This document shows positions 20,104 to 28,192 of a stretch of 64,000 nucleotides of DNA, piece after piece. Each line of letters opens with the position of its first letter. The stretch's first letter is position 1. Below the pieces are notes generated by a model. The model saw only the letters and a program-made list of their open reading frames with translations. It had not been told where the DNA came from and ran no database searches. Both the position numbers and the translations under genes were made by a program. The DNA is from Streptomyces sp. NBC_00306 (GTDB lineage: Bacteria > Actinomycetota > Actinomycetes > Streptomycetales > Streptomycetaceae). The stretch spans positions 2,170,001 to 2,234,000 of the forward strand of contig NZ_CP108032.1 of NCBI RefSeq assembly GCF_036169555.1, read 5' to 3'.

Positions 20104-20369
20104 CCCGGCGCAGTCCGGGCCGGTGCCCGTCCGTCCTCCGGAGCTCTCCCCCGAAGCGTCCTCGCGCTCCGGGTGACCGGAAGACCTGTTCCGCACTCAT
20201 ACGGTGGGGCGCTGCCCGCCCCCGCCTCCGGGAGTAGTGCCCGTGCGGAACGGGACAGACGGACGCGGCACCGCCCGGGCCGGCGCGCGGGGTGACCCGT
20301 AGGCGCCCACCGGACGAGCCGCGGTTCGCCACCCCCGACGAGCCGCGGCTCCCCACCCGTCAGATCCAC

Positions 20370-21302
20370 TCACGGGAGCCGCGGTTCCCCCTCACGGGCC
20401 GGCAGCTGTGCCTCGGCCTCGGCGAGGATCTCGGTCAGCCGCAGCCCGAACGCCAGGTCACAGCTGTGCGGCCGTCCCGTGCGCGCCGACTCCACCAGCG
20501 CGTCCAGCGCGGCCCGGAACGATCCGACGGCGTCCCCCCACTCCGGCAGCGAGGCCGTCCCCGGCTCGCCCACGAGATCGATACTCACGCCCGAGGCGCT
20601 CACCGGCGCGCTCAGCCCCAGGGTCGCCGTACTCGAAGCGCCCGACGCGTGCCGCAGCACCAGGTGCACGGTGTCCTCGGGGCCTCGGGCCGCCGTCACC
20701 CGGGTCACGTCGCCGAGCACCGGGATCAGCACGGACAGCACATGCGGGCCGACGTCCCACAGCCCGCCCTTCTCGCGCCGCCAGGGCGAGGCGGCGTACG
20801 GGCTGTCGCTGTCGTGCGCGAACAGCGAACCGAGCCACCGCGCATGGGCCGTGTACCAGCCCTTCGCCGCGGCCCGTTCCTCGATCCAGGCCGCGGTCTC
20901 GGCGGCGAAGCGCAGCGTGCAGAACACCACGGACGCCACCCCGGCCCGCTCGGCCGCGTCCGCCGTGGCCCGGGCTGTGGCCACATCCGTCGCCACCGGC
21001 TTGTCCAGCAGCAGATGGCAGCCGGCCGCGGCGGCCCGCGCGGCGAGCGGCGCCTGGATGTCCGGCGGCAGGGCGAAGGCCGCGATGTCGCAGGAGGCGA
21101 GCAGCTCGTCGGCGCCGTCCTCCCCGGTGTACGCGGCCGTGCCGTGCGCCCTGGCGATCACCTCGGCGGCCTCGGGCCGCCTGGCCCACACCCCCGCGAA
21201 CTCGACACCGGGATGGGCGGCAAGGGCGGGCGCCTGGGTGCGCTCGGCCCACGGGCCGGCGCCGAAGAGTCCGATACGCAGCTGCTTCGCGGGGGTCGTC
21301 AT
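20370..21302 (-). CDS. Gfo/Idh/MocA family oxidoreductase
   Basis: A 310-residue NAD(P)-dependent oxidoreductase. The Rossmann motif GLFGAGPWAERTQAPAL begins at about residue 10. The family EKP-type motif appears as LLLDKPVATD with the key Lys. WDVGPHVLSVL supplies the conserved His/Asp substrate block of the C-terminal domain. It acts on a sugar, inositol or related cyclic polyol; substrate unknown. The start is the ATG at 21302. It is divergent from the TROVE/vWA operon by 183 bp. Confidence 0.88.
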   Translation of the reverse strand: MTTPAKQLRIGLFGAGPWAERTQAPALAAHPGVEFAGVWARRPEAAEVIARAHGTAAYTGEDGADELLASCDIAAFALPPDIQAPLAARAAAAGCHLLLDKPVATDVATARATADAAERAGVASVVFCTLRFAAETAAWIEERAAAKGWYTAHARWLGSLFAHDSDSPYAASPWRREKGGLWDVGPHVLSVLIPVLGDVTRVTAARGPEDTVHLVLRHASGASSTATLGLSAPVSASGVSIDLVGEPGTASLPEWGDAVGSFRAALDALVESARTGRPHSCDLAFGLRLTEILAEAEAQLPAREGEPRLP

Positions 21303-21485
21303 GCGGCCCAGTGTGCCCGGCGGAGAGAAATTCCGGGGGAACGGAGTGGGAGCGGTGTTACGTTTCCGGTGCCGGCCGCGGGACTCCGGTGCGACTTCCG
21401 AGACATGCTTCTGACGCAGTGATTTCGCCGTTCGCATCCCCATTCCCCGGCCGGCTCCAGTGCTGGTGGGACCCGGGGGGAGACC

Positions 21486-22925
21486 ATGGCGGACGCCGCC
21501 GAGACATCCGCCGATGTGGTCGCGGCCGAGGACGTACTGCTCTTCGTGAACGCGGCGATCACGGCGACCGGACAGCGGGAGTTCCGCTCGTCGGCCGGCG
21601 AGCAGCAGCTCTCCCTGTCCTTTCTGCACGAGTACGTGTGCACCAACTACCGGACCGTGTACGCGGCGGCGCTCGCTCTGGACATCAACGACCACAACGC
21701 GGCCTCGATCATCGAGCGACTGCTGCGCGCGGCGGATGACGCCGACCGCCCGCAGAAGCTCGCCGAAGGCCGGCTGATCGCCGCGCGGCTGGCCTCGCTG
21801 CCGCCGCAGCGCGTGTACCGGCTGTTCCGCGCACTGCGCACCGCCAGGGTCAACAACCGCCGCACCCGGGCGATCCAGCGCGACTGGCTGCGGGCCCGCC
21901 CCGATCTCGGCCATGACGCGGTGAAGTACCGCAGCGGGCTGAGAGCGGCCGCACGGCACACGCATCTCTCGTTCGGGGAAGGCCCCCTGGACGAGGAGTA
22001 CGGCGATTTCCTCTTCCGTCCCGGCCGGCGGATCCGGTACGAGGACGCCTTCCTGGACGCGTACCGGCGCGCCCACTACGAACGGGAGGCGGTCTACGAG
22101 CTGCCGTTCACCGTGGCCGAGGGCTTCGCTGCCCGGCACGGGATCCCCCGCGGGCGGTTCCTGGAGCGGATCGCGCCGCGGATGACGCGGCTGGAGCGGC
22201 TGCGTACGCAGAGCTCCGGCACGACGGCGGATCTCGCCGTCATGCCGCTCACCCGGCTGTGCCTCTACGTCCTGTCGCTCACCCGGCAGGAGCGCGTGGA
22301 CCGGCGGGCGGAGCTGACGGGTGCCCTGCGGGCGGCGGCGCTGCGGGCCGCGGGTCCGCACGCCGGTACCTGGGGCAGGGTGGCCGCCGTGCTGGACGAC
22401 AGCTACTCGTCGTACGGCTCGGGGGTGAAGCGCCGTCGGCCGCTCGCCGTGGCGCTCGGATCACACTTCCTGCTGGAGGCGCTGGCCGGGTCGTACCGCG
22501 CGCACTGGACCTCGGGTGCCGGGGATCCGCTTCTGGTGCGTCCGTGGGGGCCGAGCCCGGTCGGCACCCGCGTCCTCGACGCACTGGAGCACTCCCCCGA
22601 CCGTCTGGTGATCGTTTCGGACGGCTGGGACAACGCGCCGCCCGGGCTGGCGGGCGAGGTGCTGCGCGTCTGGCGGACCCGCCTCGATCCGGACCGGCGC
22701 ACAAGTGTCGTGCACGTGAACCCTGTATACGACGCGGACGGGTTCGACGTCCGCCGGCTCGCACCGGGCGTGCCGACGGCGGGCATCCGCGACGCGGAGG
22801 ATCTGGCGGCGCTGGTGGAGATCGCGCAGTTCGCCGAGGGCCGCACACGGCTGGGCGAACTCCAGGCCTATCTCGACCGCCGCTGCGGCCAGTTCCTTCA
22901 GCGGCATCAGGAGGGGGCACGATGA
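21486..22925 (+). CDS. TROVE/vWA-domain (Ro60-like) protein
   Basis: A 479-residue protein. The N-terminal half is helical and repeat-like. It carries HDAVKYRSGLRAAARHTHL (about 139-157), similar to the RNA-binding TROVE module of Ro60. The C-terminal half is a vWA domain: the MIDAS motif DxSxS is D304-D305-S306-Y307-S308 and the distal motif SDG is at 378-380. Ro60-type proteins bind misfolded or Y-like RNAs. The start is the ATG behind GGGGGAG. It is the first gene of a three-gene operon and overlaps the next start by ATGA, so the two are translationally coupled. The TROVE assignment is by my own motif reading. Confidence 0.75.
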   Translation: MADAAETSADVVAAEDVLLFVNAAITATGQREFRSSAGEQQLSLSFLHEYVCTNYRTVYAAALALDINDHNAASIIERLLRAADDADRPQKLAEGRLIAARLASLPPQRVYRLFRALRTARVNNRRTRAIQRDWLRARPDLGHDAVKYRSGLRAAARHTHLSFGEGPLDEEYGDFLFRPGRRIRYEDAFLDAYRRAHYEREAVYELPFTVAEGFAARHGIPRGRFLERIAPRMTRLERLRTQSSGTTADLAVMPLTRLCLYVLSLTRQERVDRRAELTGALRAAALRAAGPHAGTWGRVAAVLDDSYSSYGSGVKRRRPLAVALGSHFLLEALAGSYRAHWTSGAGDPLLVRPWGPSPVGTRVLDALEHSPDRLVIVSDGWDNAPPGLAGEVLRVWRTRLDPDRRTSVVHVNPVYDADGFDVRRLAPGVPTAGIRDAEDLAALVEIAQFAEGRTRLGELQAYLDRRCGQFLQRHQEGAR

Positions 22926-24061
22926 ACAAGCTGGACATGACCGGCCTGACCGCGGCGCCCGGCCAGACGTGGGGCGGCATCCGCTTGGTGCCCCTGCTGC
23001 GCGACAAGCCGGTGGACGGGCTGCGGCTGCGCCACGAGGTCTACGGCCCCGGATACGGCGCGGTGGAGACCGGGCCCCGGACGACCTACCTCTCCTACGT
23101 CCCGCACGGCTTCGTCGCCGACTGGTCGGGCGACGGCAGCCGGTCGGCCACGTACGGCACCCAGCTGGGCGACGGCTGCCCGGTGACCATCCCCGTCCGC
23201 CGTCACCACCGGCTCGCCAAGCGGCGTTCGGTGAAGGGCGTCAGCGAGCGGCGGCTGCGCTTCCTGCCGCTCCACCTCGCTCTGGACGGCTATCTGGCAC
23301 TGCACTTCAACGGGCCGTCCGTCGTCTGGGACGAGTGGTCCCAGCAGGCCGTGCGCCGGGGGCTCTCCCCGCGCGCGGAAGCGGCCTGGGCCGGATGGCA
23401 GGTGCGTGGTCTCGCGGAAGCGCTGCGGCTCTTCGAGATCCACCCGGACCAGTGCGGCGTGCTGGTCTACGCGGCGGACTCGCTCGCCGCGGCCTTCGTC
23501 GTGCCGCACCCCGAGGACTACCGCGCCCTGCATCCGTCGCTGATCGAGGATCTGTACGGCGAGCTGGTGCACCAGTACGCCTTCTTCGGCGCCGCGGTGC
23601 CCGCCTTCGAGGCCAGGATCCGCGACAGCCGCCACCTCACGACGCTCGCCGATCTGCGGGCGGCCGCGCTGGCACAGGAGCGCAGCTGGACCGCGGCCCA
23701 CGCCACCCTGTTCGCGAACCGGCTGCTCGACCCGTCGTACCTCTACGAACGGGTTTACCGGATGGAGTCGTTCGCGCTGTGGCGCTTCCTGCCCTCCTTC
23801 AGCCGCGGCGAGGCGGAGCAGCACATCGGCGAGGTCATCACGGACCACAAGGGCCGGGTCGCCTATCTGAAGACCTTTCGTCTGTCCGAGGCACAGATCC
23901 GCCGCGGCCACCTGCTGAACCGGCTGCACGACCACGACTGGCATCTGGGCCGAACGGCGCAGTCACTCGGCACCACCGAGGCCGATCTGGTGCGCAGAAT
24001 CCGTGACGCGGGCTTCTCGTCCCTGCTCAAGCACGGGGTCGAGAGGGTGGCCAGGAGCTAA
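22922..24061 (+). CDS. ARPP-like protein with C-terminal Fis-type HTH
   Basis: A 379-residue protein. The N-terminus (WGGIRLVPLLRDKPVDGLRL) and following beta-rich part resemble the ARPP family (ARG and rhodanese-phosphatase-associated protein). The middle (about 130-300) is helical with many conserved aromatics. The end (about 335-375; HDHDWHLGRTAQSLGTTEADLVRRIRDAG, given here as its key stretch LGRTAQSLGTTEADLVRRI) is a Fis-like helix-turn-helix. Its ATG overlaps the upstream stop (ATGA). It may sense a ligand and regulate the operon. The family match is tentative; no catalytic residues were identified. Confidence 0.65.
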   Translation: MNKLDMTGLTAAPGQTWGGIRLVPLLRDKPVDGLRLRHEVYGPGYGAVETGPRTTYLSYVPHGFVADWSGDGSRSATYGTQLGDGCPVTIPVRRHHRLAKRRSVKGVSERRLRFLPLHLALDGYLALHFNGPSVVWDEWSQQAVRRGLSPRAEAAWAGWQVRGLAEALRLFEIHPDQCGVLVYAADSLAAAFVVPHPEDYRALHPSLIEDLYGELVHQYAFFGAAVPAFEARIRDSRHLTTLADLRAAALAQERSWTAAHATLFANRLLDPSYLYERVYRMESFALWRFLPSFSRGEAEQHIGEVITDHKGRVAYLKTFRLSEAQIRRGHLLNRLHDHDWHLGRTAQSLGTTEADLVRRIRDAGFSSLLKHGVERVARS

Positions 24062-24131
24062 AATCCGGGCTCCACGGGGGGCGGCGCGGACGGGCGGCGC
24101 CCGCGGCAGGTGAGCGGCAGGAGCAGCCCGC

Positions 24132-25997
24132 ATGACGCGCGTGTTCATAGCTTCGTCGACGGAGGGCCGGCCGTTCGCGCAGGCCGTGGCGGCCGTGCTG
24201 GCGCGGCAGGGGGTGGAGCCCCTGCTCTGGTGGAGCCAGCAGTGTTTTCCGCCCGGGATGACCCTGCTCGACTCGCTGCTGCGGCTGCTGAACGAGGCGG
24301 ACGGCGCGCTGATCATCGCCACTCCGGACGACCGGACCACCCGGCGCGGGGCGACGAGCTACGCCCCCGCCAGCAACGTCCTGCTGGAGTACGGGCTGTT
24401 CACCGGACGGCTCGGGCAGGCACGCGTGGCGATCGTGACGGTGGGGGATCCCGATCTGCCCTCCGACCTCGGCGGAGTCGTCCATCTGCGGCTCGGCCCG
24501 CCGGACGCGCACCAGGACCCCTCGGTGTACGAATCGGTGGAGATCGAGCCGCGGATCGTGCCGTGGCTGCGCACGCTGGACGCGGTGAGCAGCAACGGCG
24601 CGCGGATCGCCGGGCTGCTCACCCGCCTCGCCCCGCAGGCCAAACCACGAGACCGGGTACGGCTCAAGGCACGGGTGCTGTGCGACCAGCTGGACTCGCG
24701 GGCCTTCCCCAAACTGCCCGAGCCGCAGGTCCTCGACATCCTGCGGCGCTACGCCCTCTCGTACGGGCGCGAAGAGCGAGTCGGGCATACGGTGAAAACG
24801 CCGGTGGCGGGCTATCTCGATCTGACGCGCGTCGCTCCGGAATCGCTCGACCAGCGGGTCCTGGCAGGCCACCTGGCCTACCATGTGGCCGAACTGGTCA
24901 GCCGAAAGGTCATGCGACCGACACTGCTCGCCGTTTCCAAGGTGGCGGCCACCGGTATTTTGAGCGCGGCAGCCGACTTGCTACCCTTCCCAGCCGTCTA
25001 CGTAAGTCCCTACGGCCCGAACCGTGACAACCCCGTCGAGGGTTTTTACGAGAATGGCGATCGTGCTGTCCTGTTGCACGATGTGGCCCTGAGTGGACAT
25101 CATCTGGTCGATTGCATGACCGCCCTGAGGTCAGCAGGCATCAATGCCCGACACATTGTTGCGCTCGCCGAACACGACGGTCAGAACGAGGCGCTCGATT
25201 CATTGCTCGAAGAAAACGGGATCATGATGCACACCGCCGTGAAGTTCACCCCAGGCACCGGACGCGGCCCGCAGGCGGTGGAGACCATCCAGCCCCTCGG
25301 CATCACCGGTGCCCCGGACGCGGAGACCACCCCGCCGTGCCTGTTGTGCGATGTGCTGCACGACGCCGACACCACGCCGTTCCGCGGCCTGTTCGAGCGT
25401 GCGGAGCTGCCGCGCGAGCTGCTGGCGGAGGCCGACGGCTTCGTGGTCGTGGCCGATGTCGCCCCGCTGACCCGGGGGCATGTGCTCATCGTCCCGGATG
25501 AGCACGCCCTGTCGATGTCCGCCCTGCCGGCCGCGTCGCTCGCGACGCTGGAAATGCTGCGCAGGCACGTCACCTCGGTCATCCGCGAGGGGTACGCGTC
25601 GGAAGTGGTCGCATTCGAGCACGGAATGTGCGACCCCACGGTGCGTTCCTCCTGTGGAATCGACCATGCGCATCTGCATGTCCTGCCGCTGGAACAGTCC
25701 GTCACCGAAGGCTTCCGGGAGCGCTTCGCTTGCCGGGAAATCGGATCCCTGTCCGATCTGCCGCAGGCCAACGACGCGCAACAGGAATACCTTCTGCTGA
25801 TCGACCAGGAGGGCAGGCACCATTTCGCCCCGACCCAGGTGTCGACGAGCCAGTACTTCCGCAAGATGATCGCCGATAAGACCGGTGAGCTGCTCTGGAA
25901 ATGGAGCGACAAAGTGCTGCTGGGAGACCGCGCGGAGACCCGCGACCGGATTCTGGAGCTGCACCGTGTCTTCGGCGTATTCGGCGTATTCGACTGA
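24132..25997 (+). CDS. TIR-like + phosphoribosyltransferase + HIT fusion protein
   Basis: A 621-residue three-domain protein. Residues about 3-130 are a TIR-like/predicted nucleotide-binding domain (MTRVFIASSTEGRPFAQAV; GALIIATPDD; NVLLEYGLFTGRLG). Residues about 195-380 look like an orotate-PRTase-type domain with the PRPP loop AVLLHDVALSG (about 312-322). Residues about 400-525 are a HIT domain: CLLC near 404 and the catalytic triad H512-x-H514-x-H516 in HAHLHVLPL. A helical tail follows. Such parts would bind or cleave NAD-like nucleotides, make or split N-ribosyl bonds, and hydrolyse nucleotidyl phosphates. It lies 70 bp after the ARPP-like gene. The PRTase segment is less GC-rich than its surroundings. 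Function is unknown. Confidence 0.85.
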   Translation: MTRVFIASSTEGRPFAQAVAAVLARQGVEPLLWWSQQCFPPGMTLLDSLLRLLNEADGALIIATPDDRTTRRGATSYAPASNVLLEYGLFTGRLGQARVAIVTVGDPDLPSDLGGVVHLRLGPPDAHQDPSVYESVEIEPRIVPWLRTLDAVSSNGARIAGLLTRLAPQAKPRDRVRLKARVLCDQLDSRAFPKLPEPQVLDILRRYALSYGREERVGHTVKTPVAGYLDLTRVAPESLDQRVLAGHLAYHVAELVSRKVMRPTLLAVSKVAATGILSAAADLLPFPAVYVSPYGPNRDNPVEGFYENGDRAVLLHDVALSGHHLVDCMTALRSAGINARHIVALAEHDGQNEALDSLLEENGIMMHTAVKFTPGTGRGPQAVETIQPLGITGAPDAETTPPCLLCDVLHDADTTPFRGLFERAELPRELLAEADGFVVVADVAPLTRGHVLIVPDEHALSMSALPAASLATLEMLRRHVTSVIREGYASEVVAFEHGMCDPTVRSSCGIDHAHLHVLPLEQSVTEGFRERFACREIGSLSDLPQANDAQQEYLLLIDQEGRHHFAPTQVSTSQYFRKMIADKTGELLWKWSDKVLLGDRAETRDRILELHRVFGVFGVFD

Positions 25998-26038
25998 GGG
26001 GGGCCTCACCCGCCGCCGGGCCGGGCCACCGGTCCGGC

Positions 26039-26076
26039 GTAACACGGGGTTCACGCTCGGGCAACGGCCGGGAAAT
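26039..26076 (+). promoter_or_regulatory. GlnR box upstream of glnII
   Basis: Half-sites recur at 11 bp: GTAAC (26039-26043), TTCAC (26050-26054), GCAAC (26061-26065), GAAAT (26072-26076). The second half-site departs from the GaAAC consensus; the other three fit. The box lies 54 bp before the glnII start. GlnR activation of glnII is known in Streptomyces. Confidence 0.75.
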
Positions 26077-26130
26077 CGCGACTTGCCAAGCTGCGCGGCA
26101 TACCGCTGGACCCGCAAAAGGATGAGGCCC

Positions 26131-27153
26131 GTGACCTTCAAGGCTGAGTACATCTGGATCGACGGCACCGAGCCGACGGCCAAGCTTCGCTCCAAGACGA
26201 AGATCCTCACCGAGGCCGGCGGCGAGCTGCCGATCTGGGGCTTCGACGGGTCCAGCACCAACCAGGCCGAGGGGCACGCCTCCGACTGTGTGCTGAAGCC
26301 GGTCTTCTCCTGCCCCGACCCGATCCGCGGCGGCGACGACCTGCTGGTGCTGTGCGAGGTCCTCAACACGGACATGACGCCGCACCCCTCCAACACCCGG
26401 GCGCAGCTGGCCGAGGTGGCGGCGGGGTTCACCGCGCAGGAGCCGATCTTCGGCATCGAGCAGGAGTACACGTTCTTCAAGGGCAGCCGCCCGCTCGGCT
26501 TCCCCGAGGGCGGCTTCCCGGCCGCGCAGGGCGGCTACTACTGCGGTGTCGGCGCGGACGAGATCTTCGGCCGTGACGTCGTCGAGGCCCACCTGGAGAA
26601 CTGTCTCGCGGCGGGTCTCGGGATCTCCGGCATCAATGCCGAGGTCATGCCCGGCCAGTGGGAGTTCCAGGTCGGACCGCTCGCCCCGCTGGAGGTCTCC
26701 GACCAGCTGTGGATCGCGCGCTGGCTGCTCTACCGCACCGCCGAGGACTTCGAGGTCTCCGCGACGCTCGACCCGAAGCCGGTGAAGGGCGACTGGAACG
26801 GCGCCGGTGCGCACACCAACTTCTCGACCAAGGCGATGCGCGAGGGCTACGAAGCGATCATCACCGCCTGCGAGTCGCTGGGCGAGGGCTCCAAGCCGCT
26901 CGACCACGTCAAGAACTACGGCGCCGGCATCGACGACCGGCTCACCGGTCTGCACGAGACCGCCCCGTGGAACGAGTACAGCTACGGCGTCTCGAACCGC
27001 GGCGCCTCGGTGCGCATCCCGTGGCAGGTCGAGCAGGACGGCAAGGGCTACATCGAGGACCGCCGCCCGAACGCCAACGTCGACCCGTACGTGGTGACCC
27101 GTCTGCTGGTGGACACCTGCTGCACCGCTCTGGAGAAGGCCGGACAGGTCTGA
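26131..27153 (+). CDS. glnII: Glutamine synthetase type II
   Basis: Eukaryotic-type GSII that makes glutamine from glutamate, ammonium and ATP; heat-labile and not adenylylated in Streptomyces. The 340 residues match GSII. Motifs include YIWIDGTEPTAKLRSKTK, WGFDGSSTNQAEG, FGIEQEYTFF, AEVMPGQWEFQVGP, the NGAGAHTNFSTK ATP/glutamate block, and the C-terminal NRGASVRIP and YIEDRRPNANVDPY. The GTG at 26131 (VTFKAEYIW) fits GSII N-termini; GGATGAGG precedes it, and an in-frame ATG at 26122 is the alternative. It has its own GlnR box and a terminator at 27173-27200. Confidence 0.97.
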   Translation: MTFKAEYIWIDGTEPTAKLRSKTKILTEAGGELPIWGFDGSSTNQAEGHASDCVLKPVFSCPDPIRGGDDLLVLCEVLNTDMTPHPSNTRAQLAEVAAGFTAQEPIFGIEQEYTFFKGSRPLGFPEGGFPAAQGGYYCGVGADEIFGRDVVEAHLENCLAAGLGISGINAEVMPGQWEFQVGPLAPLEVSDQLWIARWLLYRTAEDFEVSATLDPKPVKGDWNGAGAHTNFSTKAMREGYEAIITACESLGEGSKPLDHVKNYGAGIDDRLTGLHETAPWNEYSYGVSNRGASVRIPWQVEQDGKGYIEDRRPNANVDPYVVTRLLVDTCCTALEKAGQV

Positions 27154-27172
27154 TCCCGCCCGTCCGCACCAG

Positions 27173-27200
27173 GGGCGCCCGCCGGCATCGGCGGGCGCCC
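27173..27200 (+). terminator. glnII terminator
   Basis: A perfect 12-bp stem (27173-27184 with 27189-27200), GCAT loop, followed by TTC. It lies 20 bp after the glnII stop. Confidence 0.85.
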
Positions 27201-27305
27201 TTCGCTGTCCCCGTCACCGGGCGGCCGGGCCGTCTCGCGAGATCTGTGTCTCGATCTGTGAGAGTGCCCCTCCTTCGCACGCCGTTCATCTGATTCAATG
27301 GGCCC

Positions 27306-27425
27306 ATGGCCAGCCTTGAGAACCCCGCGACAGGTCGCACCGACCTCGAGCCGTTCTGGCCTTCCCGGCAGCACCACGACTTCGACCGGGTGTGTTGCCG
27401 CGCGGTGAACGCGCAGGCCCTCTAA
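27306..27425 (+). CDS. Cysteine-containing short ORF, candidate leader peptide
   Basis: A 39-codon ORF that ends ...FDRVCCRAVNAQAL. Two adjacent Cys codons come shortly before the stop. ATTCAAT at 27293-27299 could be a -10, placing the transcription start at or next to the ATG, so translation may be leaderless; there is no clear ribosome site. The stop is 87 bp before the GlnRII-like gene, and a GGCC-TTC-GGCC mini-hairpin follows it. Actinobacteria use short Cys-rich leaders for attenuation of sulfur genes. A regulatory uORF is likely, but it could be an ordinary small protein. Confidence 0.55.
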   Translation: MASLENPATGRTDLEPFWPSRQHHDFDRVCCRAVNAQAL

Positions 27426-27512
27426 AGCCGTTCCGGCCTTCGGCCAGCGCGCACGACGTACGTCCGTCTCAGACGACTCGACGACTCCTCCGCGCGAAAG
27501 AGCTGACCTCTC

Positions 27513-28121
27513 ATGGCGAACTCCCGTTCCTTCTCCGCCGTCCACTCCCCCGCGGCCACCGCCGCCCAAACCGTGCAGGGCACCGGCCCCGGCGCCCTGC
27601 ACCCCGGCCGTCACCGGCTGCGTGCCATCGACCGCGACGAGGTCGTGCCGCTCGGCAGCCTGGTGGACGTGACGGACTTCCTGCCGCCGGGCGCCACCTG
27701 GCTGCCCGCCCCGCAGCACAATGTGGCCGGGCTGCCGGGCCGGCCGCCGATGCTCGGCTATCTGGTCCTCGTCCCGGCCGAGCAGCAGGCCCCCGCCGCG
27801 CTGCTGCCGGAGCCCGCGCGCCTCGACACCGGCGAGGGCGCCGGTCCCGTACGGATCGACGCGTCCGAGCGCACCGCGAACGTGGACGGCCGGACGCTCG
27901 ACCTCACGTATCTCGAATTCGAGCTGCTGGCGCACCTGGTGGCCCATCCGCAGCGGGTGCACACCCGCGACCAGCTCGTGACCACGGTGTGGGGCTACGG
28001 CCATGTCGGCGACGGCCGGACCGTCGACGTCCATGTCGCCCGGCTGCGCCGCAAGCTGGGCGCCGACCACCGTCGCACGATCCAGACCGTGCGGCGGGTC
28101 GGCTACAAGTACGCGCCCTGA
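27513..28121 (+). CDS. glnRII: OmpR-family winged-helix regulator, GlnRII-like
   Basis: A 202-residue regulator. The C-terminal half (about 110-202) is a PhoB/OmpR winged helix: VDGRTLDLTYLEFELLAHLV, RDQLVTTVWGYG, RTVDVHVARLRRKLG, and RRVGYKYAP. The N-terminal part has no receiver aspartate and no recognisable sensor. Its position beside glnII matches GlnRII of S. coelicolor, a GlnR paralogue that also binds glnA/glnII promoters. The start is the ATG at 27513. The gene is preceded by the short Cys ORF and converges with the PepSY gene. The symbol is assigned by position and domain type. Confidence 0.78.
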   Translation: MANSRSFSAVHSPAATAAQTVQGTGPGALHPGRHRLRAIDRDEVVPLGSLVDVTDFLPPGATWLPAPQHNVAGLPGRPPMLGYLVLVPAEQQAPAALLPEPARLDTGEGAGPVRIDASERTANVDGRTLDLTYLEFELLAHLVAHPQRVHTRDQLVTTVWGYGHVGDGRTVDVHVARLRRKLGADHRRTIQTVRRVGYKYAP

Positions 28122-28140
28122 CCCGGCGCCCAGGGGGAAG

Positions 28141-28182
28141 GCGAGGGGCCCGGCCCGCCGTGCGGCGGACCGGGCCCCTCGC
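28141..28182. terminator. Bidirectional terminator
   Basis: A nearly perfect inverted repeat (GCGAGGGGCCCGG-C-CCGCCG and its complement) between the convergent GlnRII-like and PepSY genes. There are single unpaired bases within the stem and a 2-base loop. Confidence 0.8.
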
Positions 28183-28192
28183 CTCAGGTCCC

